Source: Kordia antarctica (GTDB lineage: Bacteria; Bacteroidota; Bacteroidia; Flavobacteriales; Flavobacteriaceae). Taken from it: 64,000 nucleotides of DNA. The DNA lies in contig NZ_CP019288.1 of NCBI RefSeq assembly GCF_009901525.1, positions 3,687,501-3,751,500 of the forward strand, in the 5' to 3' direction. The position numbers and the translations under genes are program-made. The notes beneath the pieces are model-generated. The model was not told the DNA's origin. It worked only from the letters and a program-made list of their open reading frames with translations, and made no database searches. This document shows positions 15,768 through 25,894 of the stretch, in pieces. Every line of letters starts with the position of its first letter. The stretch's first letter is position 1.

Positions 15768-18158
15768 TTATAATTTGATGATTAATTTTTCTTTCTTCTT
15801 TGTATTCCATTTAATTGAAAAAGACAACGTTTTAGTATGTTTGTTCCAATCAAATTTGACACGCTTTCCACGAAATTTTACCTTTCTAGGTTTCTTGTTG
15901 ATATTGTGAACAAACACATCAATTTTTTTATTACTTGTTGAATAATTTATACCAGTTTCAGCTTCTAGCTCAATCTCAAGTTTACTTTTCTCAAACTCAC
16001 TTTCAAATTCGAGTAATTCGTAGTTTCCTTTTTCGTACGCGTTTGACAACAATCCATTGTCATTATAAAGTTTTCGTTCACTTTCGTGAATACGCTCATC
16101 GTGATAATAATGCAAATCGAATGTATTTTGATCATAATTAGCAGTCGTTTGCATCGGTTTTGCCATCGGAATAAACGCACCACCACGAACGTACACAGGA
16201 ATCAAATTTTCTTGAGTAGCGACCATTTTTGTTTGTCCACCAAGTACTTTTTCATCCGTATAAAAGTCAAACCAAACAGCATCTTTCGGAAAATACACTT
16301 CTTTAGTTTGAACACTATCTTTTACAATTGGCGTCACCAAAAAATCATTTCCCCATAAATAGGTAGAAGCGTTTGTGTACAAGGCTTTAGTATCAGTTTC
16401 TTCAAAAAATAACGGACGCATTAACGGTGTTCCTTTTTGATTATTTTCAAAAGCAATCGTATAATTATAAGGCAATAATTTATATCGCAATTCAATAGCT
16501 TGTTTAGCTAATTTTTTCGCTCTTGCGGAACGAAAAACTGGTTCACTCGGAACTTCTTCTTGCGCATGTGGTCTGTAAATTGGTTGAAAAACGCCGTATT
16601 GCAACCAACGTACATATAACTTATCGTCCAAATTCGCGCCAGCAAAACCACCTAAATCCGAATGCATATAACCCAGACCTTGCATTGCCATTTGCAACGC
16701 AATTTCCGGCTGCGATTGCAATCCGCCCCAAGTTCTATTCACATCGCCCGACCACGGAATCAATCCGTAGCGTTGCGAACCCGAATAACCTGCGCGCATT
16801 AAAATAAAAGGGCGTGTTTCAGGGAAATCTCGGTCGTAACCTTCTTTAACCAATCGCGCCCAATCGTGTCCGTAAATATTATGTTTTTCGTTGGCTGTTC
16901 CTGTGTGATGCAATAGTTTTTCTGGATGAACTTCTGGTTCGCCCAAATCTCCCCAAACGCCAGCAACACCAAGATCAGCAAGGTCTTTATAAATACTCCA
17001 AAACCATTTTTCTCCTTTCGGATTGTAAATATCGATCAAGCCAGTATTTCCAAAATAAAAATCATATTTAAATGGATTTCCAACAGAATCTTTCGCTAAA
17101 ACTCCTAAGTTTGAAGCTTCATACCAACGATTAGAAGTCGTCAATACAAAAGGTTCTGTGATGAAAATTGTTTTCACACCTTGATCGTTAAAATCTTTGA
17201 TCATTTGTTTTGCGTCAGGAAATGAATCTTTATAGATTTCTAAATTTCCCATCGTTCCTTTAATGTCTTTTCCAAACCAATACAAGTCCAAAATCACAGC
17301 ATCCACAGGAATTTTTTCATCTTTAAATGCTTTAATAGTTGCTTCGGTTTCTGCTTGTGAATGATACCCAAATCGACTCGCAAAATTTCCAAATGCCCAA
17401 CGTGGTGGCAACGGTTGTTTTCCTGTCAAATCGGTATAATTATCGATCACATCAATCCAAGAATCGCCAGCAATCACTTGATACGTTTTACGTCCCGAAA
17501 TAGTTTCGTACGTAAGTGTATTATCTTTTTTACTGTCTAAATCTAAAAAACCAATCGGTGCATTGTCAAAATGAATCATATACATATTTGAAGAAAGTAC
17601 AATTGGCAAGGTGAAATTCATCAATTCCGAACGTGTTTCGTATCCGTAATGTGCTCTATTATACAATTTCAAACGATTTCCACGACGATTCATTCCCAAC
17701 GCTCGTGCGCCGCCGCCATACAAAATTTCATCTTTGGTGAGATTGAACTGAATTGCTTCGCCATTTTCAATCTTTTGATACCCGTTTTTCTCAGAAATGA
17801 TCGGTTTTCCTTTATAACTATATGAAATTTGAAAAGGAGATTTTGTAATCGTTGCCGAAATTCCCGCTGTTGAGAATCGAATTGTTGTTGCATCTTTACT
17901 ATACGTAGTTGTTGGAATTGTTGGTTGCATCACAACAGCATGAGAATCTTTATTTTCGTCTTGATTTTTTGGAACAAATGTCGTTTCAATAATTTCTGTG
18001 TTGTATGCTTTTAATGTATAGATTCCTTCTGTAACTTGAATCATTATCGAAGCTGATTCTTCATCATAAGAAAAACCTTGAAAAACTCGAGTCGCGTTTT
18101 GTGCAACTGAAAACTGCGAAAAAAGGAGTGAAACAATAAGTAATTTAAATATTTTCAT
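15768..18158 (-). CDS. GH31 alpha-glucosidase, exported
   Basis: Family GH31 exo-acting alpha-glucosidase, about 796 aa. I place the start at the ATG giving MKIFKLLIVSLLFSQFSVAQ, a clean signal peptide; an upstream in-frame ATG at 18182 would add eight residues and overlap the esterase gene. Family blocks seen: an N-terminal beta-sandwich, VDAVILDLYWFGKD, GVWGDLGEPEVHP (nucleophile Asp in WGDLGEPE), RPFILMRAGYSGSQRYG, and IPWSGDVNRTWGGL (acid/base Asp). It trims maltooligosaccharides to glucose in the periplasm. It lies 13 bp after the esterase, in the operon. Confidence 0.95.
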   Translation of the reverse strand: MKIFKLLIVSLLFSQFSVAQNATRVFQGFSYDEESASIMIQVTEGIYTLKAYNTEIIETTFVPKNQDENKDSHAVVMQPTIPTTTYSKDATTIRFSTAGISATITKSPFQISYSYKGKPIISEKNGYQKIENGEAIQFNLTKDEILYGGGARALGMNRRGNRLKLYNRAHYGYETRSELMNFTLPIVLSSNMYMIHFDNAPIGFLDLDSKKDNTLTYETISGRKTYQVIAGDSWIDVIDNYTDLTGKQPLPPRWAFGNFASRFGYHSQAETEATIKAFKDEKIPVDAVILDLYWFGKDIKGTMGNLEIYKDSFPDAKQMIKDFNDQGVKTIFITEPFVLTTSNRWYEASNLGVLAKDSVGNPFKYDFYFGNTGLIDIYNPKGEKWFWSIYKDLADLGVAGVWGDLGEPEVHPEKLLHHTGTANEKHNIYGHDWARLVKEGYDRDFPETRPFILMRAGYSGSQRYGLIPWSGDVNRTWGGLQSQPEIALQMAMQGLGYMHSDLGGFAGANLDDKLYVRWLQYGVFQPIYRPHAQEEVPSEPVFRSARAKKLAKQAIELRYKLLPYNYTIAFENNQKGTPLMRPLFFEETDTKALYTNASTYLWGNDFLVTPIVKDSVQTKEVYFPKDAVWFDFYTDEKVLGGQTKMVATQENLIPVYVRGGAFIPMAKPMQTTANYDQNTFDLHYYHDERIHESERKLYNDNGLLSNAYEKGNYELLEFESEFEKSKLEIELEAETGINYSTSNKKIDVFVHNINKKPRKVKFRGKRVKFDWNKHTKTLSFSIKWNTKKKEKLIIKL

Positions 18159-18171
18159 TGCGTATAAACTT

Positions 18172-20241
18172 TTAATGCCCATTAGGAGCTTTTAATAGAA
18201 ATGTAAACGGAATATGCAATCGTTTTTGCCAAGAAATTTCCGAATGATCGGCACCTTCAAACACTAAATTTTTATAATTTTCACTTGTATATCCTTTCTT
18301 CCTAAAAATTACATCAATCTTTTCTGCATATTGTATATAATGCTGATCCAACGTTTTTGTTCCGTAATCAAAATAGAATTTGTGCGTTGCTGGCGAAGGT
18401 AAATTTTCTTCCATATACTCAAAAATTGCTGTCGGAAACGGATTGTCTTCTACTGGCATCATTCCAATCCAATGCGTGGAAAGACAGGCTGTGCCACCAA
18501 AAATTTCTGGATATTCACAAATGGCGTACATCGAAATTAATCCGCCCATGCTAGAACCTGCAATAAACGTATGTTCACGCTCAGTTTTGGTTGCGAAAGT
18601 TTGGTCAATGTACGGTTTCAGTTCTTCCGTAAGGAATTTTAGATAATCATCTCCATTAAATTCCAAGCTAAAATTGTTCTTTTTTGAAGTTGCTCTAATT
18701 TCCTCTTGTGTGGTTGCATTCATATAGCCAAATGCTTTCTGCGGAAAATAATCTTGCCAACGCAATCCAGGAGCACTATATATTGCAACGACGATAAAAT
18801 CGTGCACTTTTCCTTCGTTCATTAACTTTGCAGCGGTTTCGTCTATTTTCCATTCTTGGTTGTTCCAAGTCGTAGTTGCATCAAACAAATTTTGTCCGTC
18901 GTGCATGTACACTACATTGTATTTTTTTGTTGCTGAATAATTTGTAGGTAACCAAACCTCAACAGTTCTAGGTTTCACGTAGTTTGATGGAAAATCAACA
19001 GCGCGCATGAGTTTTCCGCTTGCTAATTTGGCAGTTGTAACTTCTTTCATCATAGGTTTTAAATCAATATTTTTTTGCTGAATATTTTCCGAAAATAACC
19101 ACAGAATTGCTTCTTCAAATTCCGATCGCCAAAAAGCTTCACTATGTGTGCCATTTGGTGCAAACTTAGAATTTAGATTCGTTTTTGAGAAATTATTTGT
19201 TTCTAATATATGGATAATTTTTTGCATATCAATCACCATGTTTCCACCTTCTTTTTCGCCCATTACATAATATAATTTGGAATTTTTCGCTTTCGCGATG
19301 CGACTCTTGGTAAACGGAATAATTTTATCAGAAAACCAAAACGATGGCGAGAAAATGCCCGCTTTTCCAAACACATTCGGATATTGAAAAACGGCATACT
19401 GTGAGATCAATCCGCCCATAGAACTTCCCATAATTGCGGTATTTTTTGAATCAGATTTTGTTCTATATTTCTTGTCAATTGCTGGTTTTAGTGTATTTGC
19501 GATGAAATCTACATATTGTTTTCCTTCTGATTTCCCGAATTCTTTGTTTTCCCAAGCAGTATATTCTTGCATGCGGTTTTCACTATTATCAATGGCAATA
19601 ACAATAAGATCTAAACCGTGAGTTTGATGCAGTTTATTTAGCGTTTCATCAACTTCCCATTCACCTGAATATGAAGTTGCTTTATCAAACACATTTTGTC
19701 CGTCATGCATGTATAAAACTGGATAGGATTTTGTGGAAGCTTCATAATTTGGAGGCAAATAGACAGAAATTTTGCGAGTACGATTCAGTTGTGGAATGTT
19801 GAAATTTTCCTCGAAGGTTTCTACATTTGGTTGTTTTGTAGAAATTCCTTGCGCTGTTTTTTGGCTTGCCCAATTTTGAACGGCAAATGTAACGGTTTCT
19901 GATATCTCGGAAAACGTATAACTTCTATTCTCCATCATTTCTCCGTTTAGGTCTGTTTCCACGGAATCCCAATTTCCTAAGGTAAATTTGAAGTTGATGG
20001 TTTTTTGCTGTTTCGGAAGTGTAATGCTATATGTTTTGTCTTTTCGTTCTAGTTTGAACTCCGTTTTTCCGCCAGACCAACCTTCAAAATCACCAGAAAT
20101 GTAAATGTCTTTATTGAAATCGTGATCGGGAGGTAATGTATTAATGACAATAGTTGCAACCTTTGTTGTCGCTGCTTTTTTTTCCGTTTTGCACGAAAAG
20201 AAAAGGAATGCAATGAGTATGATGGTGAAATTTGTTTTCAT
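18172..20241 (-). CDS. Lipoprotein with starch-binding-like domain and two esterase-D domains
   Basis: A 689-aa lipoprotein (signal MKTNFTIILIAFLFFSCKTE, Cys17). Residues about 27-115 resemble a starch-binding CBM20-like beta domain (GDFEGWSGGKTEFKL, FTLGNWDSVETD). Two alpha/beta-hydrolase domains of the putative esterase (EstD/Esterase_PF00756) family follow in tandem: the first has VLYMHDGQNVFD and AIMGSSMGGLISQYAVF, the second VVYMHDGQNLFD and FIAGSSMGGLISMYAIC. Each GSSMGG holds a nucleophile Ser. The two lobes are paralogous within one chain. In a starch locus it may deacylate modified glucans, but the substrate is not known. Confidence 0.88.
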   Translation of the reverse strand: MKTNFTIILIAFLFFSCKTEKKAATTKVATIVINTLPPDHDFNKDIYISGDFEGWSGGKTEFKLERKDKTYSITLPKQQKTINFKFTLGNWDSVETDLNGEMMENRSYTFSEISETVTFAVQNWASQKTAQGISTKQPNVETFEENFNIPQLNRTRKISVYLPPNYEASTKSYPVLYMHDGQNVFDKATSYSGEWEVDETLNKLHQTHGLDLIVIAIDNSENRMQEYTAWENKEFGKSEGKQYVDFIANTLKPAIDKKYRTKSDSKNTAIMGSSMGGLISQYAVFQYPNVFGKAGIFSPSFWFSDKIIPFTKSRIAKAKNSKLYYVMGEKEGGNMVIDMQKIIHILETNNFSKTNLNSKFAPNGTHSEAFWRSEFEEAILWLFSENIQQKNIDLKPMMKEVTTAKLASGKLMRAVDFPSNYVKPRTVEVWLPTNYSATKKYNVVYMHDGQNLFDATTTWNNQEWKIDETAAKLMNEGKVHDFIVVAIYSAPGLRWQDYFPQKAFGYMNATTQEEIRATSKKNNFSLEFNGDDYLKFLTEELKPYIDQTFATKTEREHTFIAGSSMGGLISMYAICEYPEIFGGTACLSTHWIGMMPVEDNPFPTAIFEYMEENLPSPATHKFYFDYGTKTLDQHYIQYAEKIDVIFRKKGYTSENYKNLVFEGADHSEISWQKRLHIPFTFLLKAPNGH

Positions 20242-20305
20242 GATATTTTTTTGTCATTCCTGCGCAAGCGAGAATCTATTTTGTTATACTATATTTTAGT
20301 TTTAA

Positions 20306-20354
20306 AGTACTTCTCGATACAATTTTTCGTGCCTCAAAATCACTCGAAGTGACG
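20306..20354. repeat. Dispersed intergenic repeat (TCGATAC...CTCGAAGTGACG)
   Basis: AAAGTACTTCTCGATACAA followed by a TTTTTCGTGCCTCAAAATC spacer and ACTCGAAGTGACG. Close relatives lie at 22607-22655 and 49922-49966, always outside genes. Copies differ in the middle. No coding capacity. Confidence 0.65.
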
Positions 20355-20479
20355 TTTTGGTAAAAACAGTATTGAGACGCGTTTCATAATGTCAGTTCGA
20401 GCGCAGTCGAGAACACTTTTGAAACAAGAATGGTCAAATTAACTTATCTCAATACTAATATCTCAATTCTCAATACTAT

Positions 20480-22405
20480 TTATTTCGTTGTCAATATAAT
20501 ACTTCCTTTTTCTTTCAATACAATCACATCATTCCACGTAAATTTCTCTCCTGTAATGATGTTTGTCAACGTTTTTCCTTTCAAATTTAGTTCTGCATAA
20601 CGCTTTAAGTCAATCGTAATTTCTTTTTCATTTTTGTTGATAATATGCACAACGGTTTCATCGCCCAAAGTTCTAAACAAGAAATATGTTCCCATAAATG
20701 GTGCAAAATGTGTTGTTTTTCCATCGTGAATTGCCTTGCTATTTTTGCGAAAGTTCAATAGTTTTTTCAGATACGTTTGCATGTCTTTTTGTGCTGCTGT
20801 CAAACCTTTTCCTGTAAATGCATTTATGGAATCATCTTGCCAACCGCCAGGAAAATCGGTTCTGATTAATCCGTGATCGCCCGGTTTTGCAAAATCGTTC
20901 ATCAAGATTTCTGTTCCGTAATAAATTTGCGGAATTCTTGGCAACACCAATTGATAACTCAATGCCATTTTCGTATTCGCAATATCTCCGTCGAATTGTG
21001 TAAAAATTCGACTCATATCATGATTATCGGAAAATATAAACATGTCTTTTGGACTTGCGTAATGAAAATCGTTTGCCAAACCTTCATAGATTTTTACCAA
21101 GCCTTTGTCCCAAGATTCTTTTTCGGTGAAGGCTTCTACCGTTTTGCGTTGCATGGCAAAATCCATCGTAGATTTCAGATTACTTTCGTAACCATCTTTA
21201 TTTTTTGCGCCTTTTTGCCAATAACCAATGAGCAACGGATTGTAACTCCATTCTTCGCCAACAATGGAAAAATTAGGATATTCCGTCATAATTGCGCCTG
21301 CCCAATTGCTCATAAATTCCTTGTCAGGATATGGATAGGTATCTTGTCGAATACCGCTTAAACCAAGTGATTCAATCCACCAAATACTGTTTTGAATAAT
21401 GTATGTTGCCATAAATGGATTTTGCTGATTCAAATCGGGCATGGATTCTACAAACCAACCATTTGCCATTCCTTTTTTGTCACTTTCAGAAGCATACATA
21501 TCTTGATTGGAAGTTCGTCTGTGATTTGAAAAGGTTGTTTTTTCACCATTTTCAAATTCGGTTTGATAGTTTACCCAATTATTAAAAGGCAAATCTTTCA
21601 TCCACCAATGTTCCAATCCGCAATGATTTGCCACTTGATCCATGATGAGTTTCATGCCACGCTCGTTAGACTTGTCTGCCAATTCTTTGTATTCCGTAAA
21701 CGTTCCAAAACGTGGATCAACTTGGTAATAATCTGTAATTGCGTAGCCGTGATACGAACCGCGTTTCATATCGTTTGTAAGTAACGGACACGACCAAATT
21801 GCCGTAAAACCTAAATCATCTATATAGTTTAGATTGTTTGTAATTCCTTTGATATCGCCGCCGTGTCGCGCATAATCGTCTTTACGATTTACATTGGTTT
21901 CGAGTAAGTTTTTGAATGTGTCATTTTCGGGTTTCGCATTTGCAAAACGATCTGGAGTGATTAAGTAGATTGCATCCGAACTGTTGAATCCTTCAAACGC
22001 TTCCGCAGATTTTACTCGTTGCTTCAGTTCATATGTTTGTGTTAGCTTTTTGCCGTTTTTGAATTTAAATTCGATATTAAATTTTCCAGGTTTTATGTTT
22101 TTTGAAATATCTAAATCAATAAATAAGTAGTTTATACTTTCGCCTTTTGTTATTTTTTCAATGGTAATTCCTTCCTGTGAAATAGTTGCAGAAGCTTTTG
22201 AAATGTCAGGGTGTTTTACAAGAAGTTGCAGTTTGTTGTTTTTAAAACCTGTCCACCAATGTGGAGGTTCTATGCGCTCAATGTCGTTTTTTATTTCTGT
22301 TACTTCTGTAGATGAAATTTTGGTTGAGTCAATAGTTGTTTTGTCTTCTTTTGTGTTGCAAGAGAAGAGAAACGTAAGTAGTGTAACTAAGATGATTTTT
22401 TTCAT
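20480..22405 (-). CDS. GH13 cyclomaltodextrinase/neopullulanase-type lipoprotein (SusA-like)
   Basis: A 641-aa GH13 enzyme with lipobox signal (MKKIILVTLLTFLFSCNTKE), an N-terminal beta domain typical of cyclomaltodextrinases (IEPPHWWTGFKNNKLQLLV, residues about 45-130) and a catalytic barrel: GMKLIMDQVANHCG, GLSGIRQDTYPYPD (nucleophile Asp), FSIVGEEWSYNP (Glu) and FIFSDNHDMSRIF (Asp). This matches periplasmic SusA-like neopullulanases of Bacteroidota. Transcribed in the same direction as GH65 upstream and the esterase downstream, but with gaps of 455 and 238 bp that hold repeats. Confidence 0.93.
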   Translation of the reverse strand: MKKIILVTLLTFLFSCNTKEDKTTIDSTKISSTEVTEIKNDIERIEPPHWWTGFKNNKLQLLVKHPDISKASATISQEGITIEKITKGESINYLFIDLDISKNIKPGKFNIEFKFKNGKKLTQTYELKQRVKSAEAFEGFNSSDAIYLITPDRFANAKPENDTFKNLLETNVNRKDDYARHGGDIKGITNNLNYIDDLGFTAIWSCPLLTNDMKRGSYHGYAITDYYQVDPRFGTFTEYKELADKSNERGMKLIMDQVANHCGLEHWWMKDLPFNNWVNYQTEFENGEKTTFSNHRRTSNQDMYASESDKKGMANGWFVESMPDLNQQNPFMATYIIQNSIWWIESLGLSGIRQDTYPYPDKEFMSNWAGAIMTEYPNFSIVGEEWSYNPLLIGYWQKGAKNKDGYESNLKSTMDFAMQRKTVEAFTEKESWDKGLVKIYEGLANDFHYASPKDMFIFSDNHDMSRIFTQFDGDIANTKMALSYQLVLPRIPQIYYGTEILMNDFAKPGDHGLIRTDFPGGWQDDSINAFTGKGLTAAQKDMQTYLKKLLNFRKNSKAIHDGKTTHFAPFMGTYFLFRTLGDETVVHIINKNEKEITIDLKRYAELNLKGKTLTNIITGEKFTWNDVIVLKEKGSIILTTK

Positions 22406-22860
22406 CGAATTTTTATTAGATCATACATTTTCTTTTATAAGAGCATCTCGACTGCGCTCGATGTGACATGAAAATCAATTAAAGTGACGTTTCTGCATCG
22501 TCAGATCGAGTGGAAAATGTGATCACATTTTTAGTATCGAGATCCAATTTGGCACTCAATACTAATATCTAATTACTCACTACTGTTACAAGAAACACTT
22601 AGTTTCAAAGTACTTCTCGATACTAAATTTTTCCAAAATTTCACTCGAAGTGACGTTTCTGCTAGTTATAAACTCTTTACGTCAGATCGAGTGAAAAATG
22701 TGATCACATTTTTTGTATCGAGATCCAATTTGGCACTCAATACTAAAATCTCACTACTCACTACTATTTTCTAGTCCTGATTGCAGCGGCATCCTTTTTT
22801 TGTTTCGCCTTAAGGCAAAAAAAGATATAGCGGAAAGCAGGAAATAACTCCTTATTATTT
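22406..22860. repeat. Repeat-filled intergenic region with tandem ~180-bp unit
   Basis: A segment starting CAGATCGAGTGGAAAATGTG near 22500 and ending with TGGCACTCAATACTAA recurs nearly identically from about 22682 to 22748. Between them is a copy of the TCGATAC...CTCGAAGTGACG repeat (22607-22655); CATCTCGACTGCGCTCGATG occurs near 22443. The region ends in a long imperfect palindrome around the terminator at 22794-22824. No gene is seen. Confidence 0.65.
22794..22824. terminator. Bidirectional terminator inside a larger palindrome
   Basis: CTTTTTTTG (22794-22802) pairs with CAAAAAAAG (22816-22824) and encloses the self-complementary GCCTTAAGGC. Flanks TCCTGATTGCAGCGGC and AGCGGAAAGCAGGA also pair imperfectly. 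I recall such palindromes as common between genes in Flavobacteriaceae. It would end the GH65-side transcript on the minus strand. Confidence 0.65.
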
Positions 22861-25170
22861 TTAAGATACAGTGACCAAATTGTTTGGTGTAACTGCTACT
22901 TTTATTCCATCTACGAGAATGACTAAGTCGTTTCCCTTTTCGAGTTCGAACGTAGTTCCATCGTGTGTGACATTTATTTTGAGTATGTGATTTCTAAAGT
23001 TTACTTTGAATGAATATCCTTTCCATTGCCACGGAATTCGCGGTTCAAACGAAAGTGTATCATTTTTAATGCGCATTCCGCCAAATCCTTCTACAATACT
23101 CATCCAAGTTCCTGCCATGGACGTAATGTGTAAACCTTCTTCGACTTCTTTGTTGTAATCGTCCAAATCGAGTCGCGATGTTCTAAGATAGAACGTATAC
23201 GCCATGTCCATTTTGTCCAATTTTGCTGCTTGAATGCTGTGAACACAAGGCGAAAGTGATGATTCGTGAACCGTAAATGGTTCGTAGAAATCGAAGTGCT
23301 TTTCGAGTTCTTGCGTGGTAAAATGATCTTCAAAGAAGTAGAAACCTTGTAGCGTATCTGCTTGTTTGATGTACGGTGAACGTAAGATGCGATCCCAACT
23401 CCATTTTTGATTGATTGGACGTTGTTTTTGGTCTAAATCGGCAACACTTACCAAGTCTTTGTCAAGGAAACCATCTTGTTGTAAGTACACGCCATATTCT
23501 TCGCTACGTGGAAAATACATGTTTTCCGCAACTTCCATCCACGAAGATATTTCTTGATCGGAGAGTCGCACTTTTTGCATGATTCGCTCGTAATCTGAAG
23601 CGTATTCTTGTTTTACTTTTTGAATGTTTTCTTGTGCAAATTTGATACACCATTGCGCAATATAGTTTGTGTACCAATTGTTATTGACGTTGTTTTCGTA
23701 TTCGTTTGGACCTGTAACGCCGAGAATTACATATTTGTCTTTTGCTGTAGAAAATGTTGCTCTTTGATGCCAAAAACGCGCAATTCCGATCATGACTTCT
23801 AAGCCCATTTCTGGAATGTAACTGTAATCGCCAGTGTAACGCGTGTAGTTGAAAATGGCAAACGCAATGGCGCCATTTCGGTGAATTTCTTCAAAGGTAA
23901 TTTCCCATTCGTTGTGACATTCTTCGCCATTCATCGTTACCATTGGATATAATGCCGCACCATTGTTAAACCCAAGTTTTTCAGCATTTTCAATGGCTTT
24001 TTCTAAGTGATTGTAACGATATTGTAATAAGTTCCGAGCTACTTGCTGATCTTTCGTTGTCATGTAAAACGGAATGCAATACGCTTCCGTGTCCCAATAG
24101 GTACTTCCGCCATATTTTTCGCCTGTGAATCCTTTTGGACCAATGTTGAGTCGAGAATCTTTTCCGAGATATGTTTGATTTAGTTGAAAGATATTGAACC
24201 GAATTCCTTGTTGCGCTTTTACATCACCTTCAATGGTAATGTCTGCCATTTCCCAAATTTTTGCCCACGCTTCTTTTTGATTTTGTAAAAGTGTATCAAA
24301 TCCTAAAGAAGTTGCGTTTTGCAATGCTTTTTTAGCGGCAGCAATTAGTTCGTTTTTGTTATGATTTGAGCAAACTGTATATCCTCCATATTTGTAAATC
24401 GTGAATGTTTCATTTGGGTTGACTTCTTGCGAATAGTGAAATGCAATTTCTGTTGATTTTTCAGAAACATTCGTTGGTAAGTGTAACGATTCTCCATCGA
24501 GTTTTAATTCCGTTTGCATGAATGTACATGCGTGGAAATCTGTTTTCAACGTTTTTGCAACGATGAATGCTTGATTTCCAGCTGCTTTTATTTGAATGGT
24601 TTCCCAGAATTTTTCTTCCCAGTTGGTATCTTCGTTTTCGATTCCTGCATCTAAATACGGCAAATATTTTATAGTTGCATTATTATTAATTGGTTTGATG
24701 CTGTATGCAATTGCACCAACTTCGTCAATATCTAAACTTAGAAATCGTTTGGAAGCAACTTCTATTTGAATGTCGTTTTGTAAGGTTGTCGTAAACGTAC
24801 GCTCGTACCAACCTTCTTTCATGTTGAGTTCGCGACGGAATTCTTCCACTTTTTTACAAGCGTTTAAATCTAAAACTTCATCGTTGATTGTGACTTTGAT
24901 TCCGATCCAATTTGGCGCATTTAGTACTTTTGCAAAGTATTCAGGATAGCCATTTTTCCACCAACCAACTCTTGTTTTGTCTGGATAGTAAACGCCTGCA
25001 ATGTAACTTCCTTGAAATGTTGCGCCAGTGTAGTTTTCTTCAAAATTAGCACGTTGTCCCATAGCGCCGTTTCCGATACTGAAGAGACTTTCGGACGATT
25101 TGACACTTTCGGGATCAAATCCTTCTTCGATGATGGACCAATTGTCTGGCTGTATATAATTCTGATTCAT
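22861..25170 (-). CDS. GH65 maltose phosphorylase-type enzyme
   Basis: A 769-aa cytoplasmic family GH65 enzyme without signal peptide, usual length for the family. It phosphorolyses an alpha-linked glucose disaccharide, probably maltose, giving glucose and beta-glucose-1-phosphate. The N-terminal beta-sandwich opens with ESLFSIGNGAMGQR. The (alpha/alpha)6 barrel holds GGSTYWDTEAYCIPFYMTT and NGEECHNEWEITFEEIHRNG, which includes the conserved catalytic Glu region. The genes for beta-phosphoglucomutase and an MFS importer lie just upstream in the same operon, which supports maltose over kojibiose or trehalose, though the specificity loop cannot be judged by eye. Confidence 0.94.
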   Translation of the reverse strand: MNQNYIQPDNWSIIEEGFDPESVKSSESLFSIGNGAMGQRANFEENYTGATFQGSYIAGVYYPDKTRVGWWKNGYPEYFAKVLNAPNWIGIKVTINDEVLDLNACKKVEEFRRELNMKEGWYERTFTTTLQNDIQIEVASKRFLSLDIDEVGAIAYSIKPINNNATIKYLPYLDAGIENEDTNWEEKFWETIQIKAAGNQAFIVAKTLKTDFHACTFMQTELKLDGESLHLPTNVSEKSTEIAFHYSQEVNPNETFTIYKYGGYTVCSNHNKNELIAAAKKALQNATSLGFDTLLQNQKEAWAKIWEMADITIEGDVKAQQGIRFNIFQLNQTYLGKDSRLNIGPKGFTGEKYGGSTYWDTEAYCIPFYMTTKDQQVARNLLQYRYNHLEKAIENAEKLGFNNGAALYPMVTMNGEECHNEWEITFEEIHRNGAIAFAIFNYTRYTGDYSYIPEMGLEVMIGIARFWHQRATFSTAKDKYVILGVTGPNEYENNVNNNWYTNYIAQWCIKFAQENIQKVKQEYASDYERIMQKVRLSDQEISSWMEVAENMYFPRSEEYGVYLQQDGFLDKDLVSVADLDQKQRPINQKWSWDRILRSPYIKQADTLQGFYFFEDHFTTQELEKHFDFYEPFTVHESSLSPCVHSIQAAKLDKMDMAYTFYLRTSRLDLDDYNKEVEEGLHITSMAGTWMSIVEGFGGMRIKNDTLSFEPRIPWQWKGYSFKVNFRNHILKINVTHDGTTFELEKGNDLVILVDGIKVAVTPNNLVTVS

Positions 25171-25231
25171 TTTTTTAAAGATGTGAGATATTAGATGTTA
25201 GAATTGAGATCGCTGTGCGTTCTTTTTTCTG

Positions 25232-25888
25232 TTATCTATTTATTAATTCGTCTATAAAACTAGTTTGTATTTCGGTAAAATCATTGAAGATATAATCTGC
25301 ATGACCGAGTGTTTCTTTGGAACCAATTCCGATAGAAATCATTCCTGCGGCATTTGCGGCAGTTACGCCCGCAACAGCATCTTCAAATACAATACAATCC
25401 GATGGTTTTATGTTTAGTTGTTTTGCAGCAAGTAAGAATACTTCGGGATCGGGTTTTGCTTTGCTGACATTGTTTCCATCAGCAATGGCTTGAAAATTTT
25501 CGAATAGGTTTACCTTTTGTAAAATTGTCCGTGCGTTTTTACTTGCTGATCCGAGTGCAATTCCTTGCTGTTTTTCTTGTAAATAGTTGAGTATTTTTGG
25601 GACATCGGGAAGTATTTCTCCTTCGTCCATTTGTGCAATGTGCGATAAGTAGTTTTCGTTTTTCTCTGCCATGTATTTTTCAAACGCTTCTTCGGAGAGT
25701 GTTTTGTTTCCCCAACCGAGTATAATTTCTAGGGAACGGACTCTACTAACTCCTTTGAGTTGTTCGTTTTGTGTAAGCGTGATGTCAAAACCTAGTTCGT
25801 TGGCAAGTTGTTTCCACGATAGGTAATGGTATTTTGCAGTATCAACAATGACACCATCTAAATCGAATATAAATCCTTTTGTATTCAT
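25232..25888 (-). CDS. pgmB: Beta-phosphoglucomutase
   Basis: A 218-aa HAD-superfamily enzyme converting beta-glucose-1-phosphate to glucose-6-phosphate. Motif I GFIFDLDGVIVDTAKYH has both Asp (9 and 11), the cap shows LKGVSRVRSLEIIL, motif II-like GSASKNA, and motif IV CIVFEDAVAGVTAANAAGM. It consumes the product of the adjacent GH65 enzyme and feeds glycolysis. It lies 6 bp after the MFS gene and 61 bp before GH65. Confidence 0.95.
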   Translation of the reverse strand: MNTKGFIFDLDGVIVDTAKYHYLSWKQLANELGFDITLTQNEQLKGVSRVRSLEIILGWGNKTLSEEAFEKYMAEKNENYLSHIAQMDEGEILPDVPKILNYLQEKQQGIALGSASKNARTILQKVNLFENFQAIADGNNVSKAKPDPEVFLLAAKQLNIKPSDCIVFEDAVAGVTAANAAGMISIGIGSKETLGHADYIFNDFTEIQTSFIDELINR

Positions 25889-25894
25889 GATATG

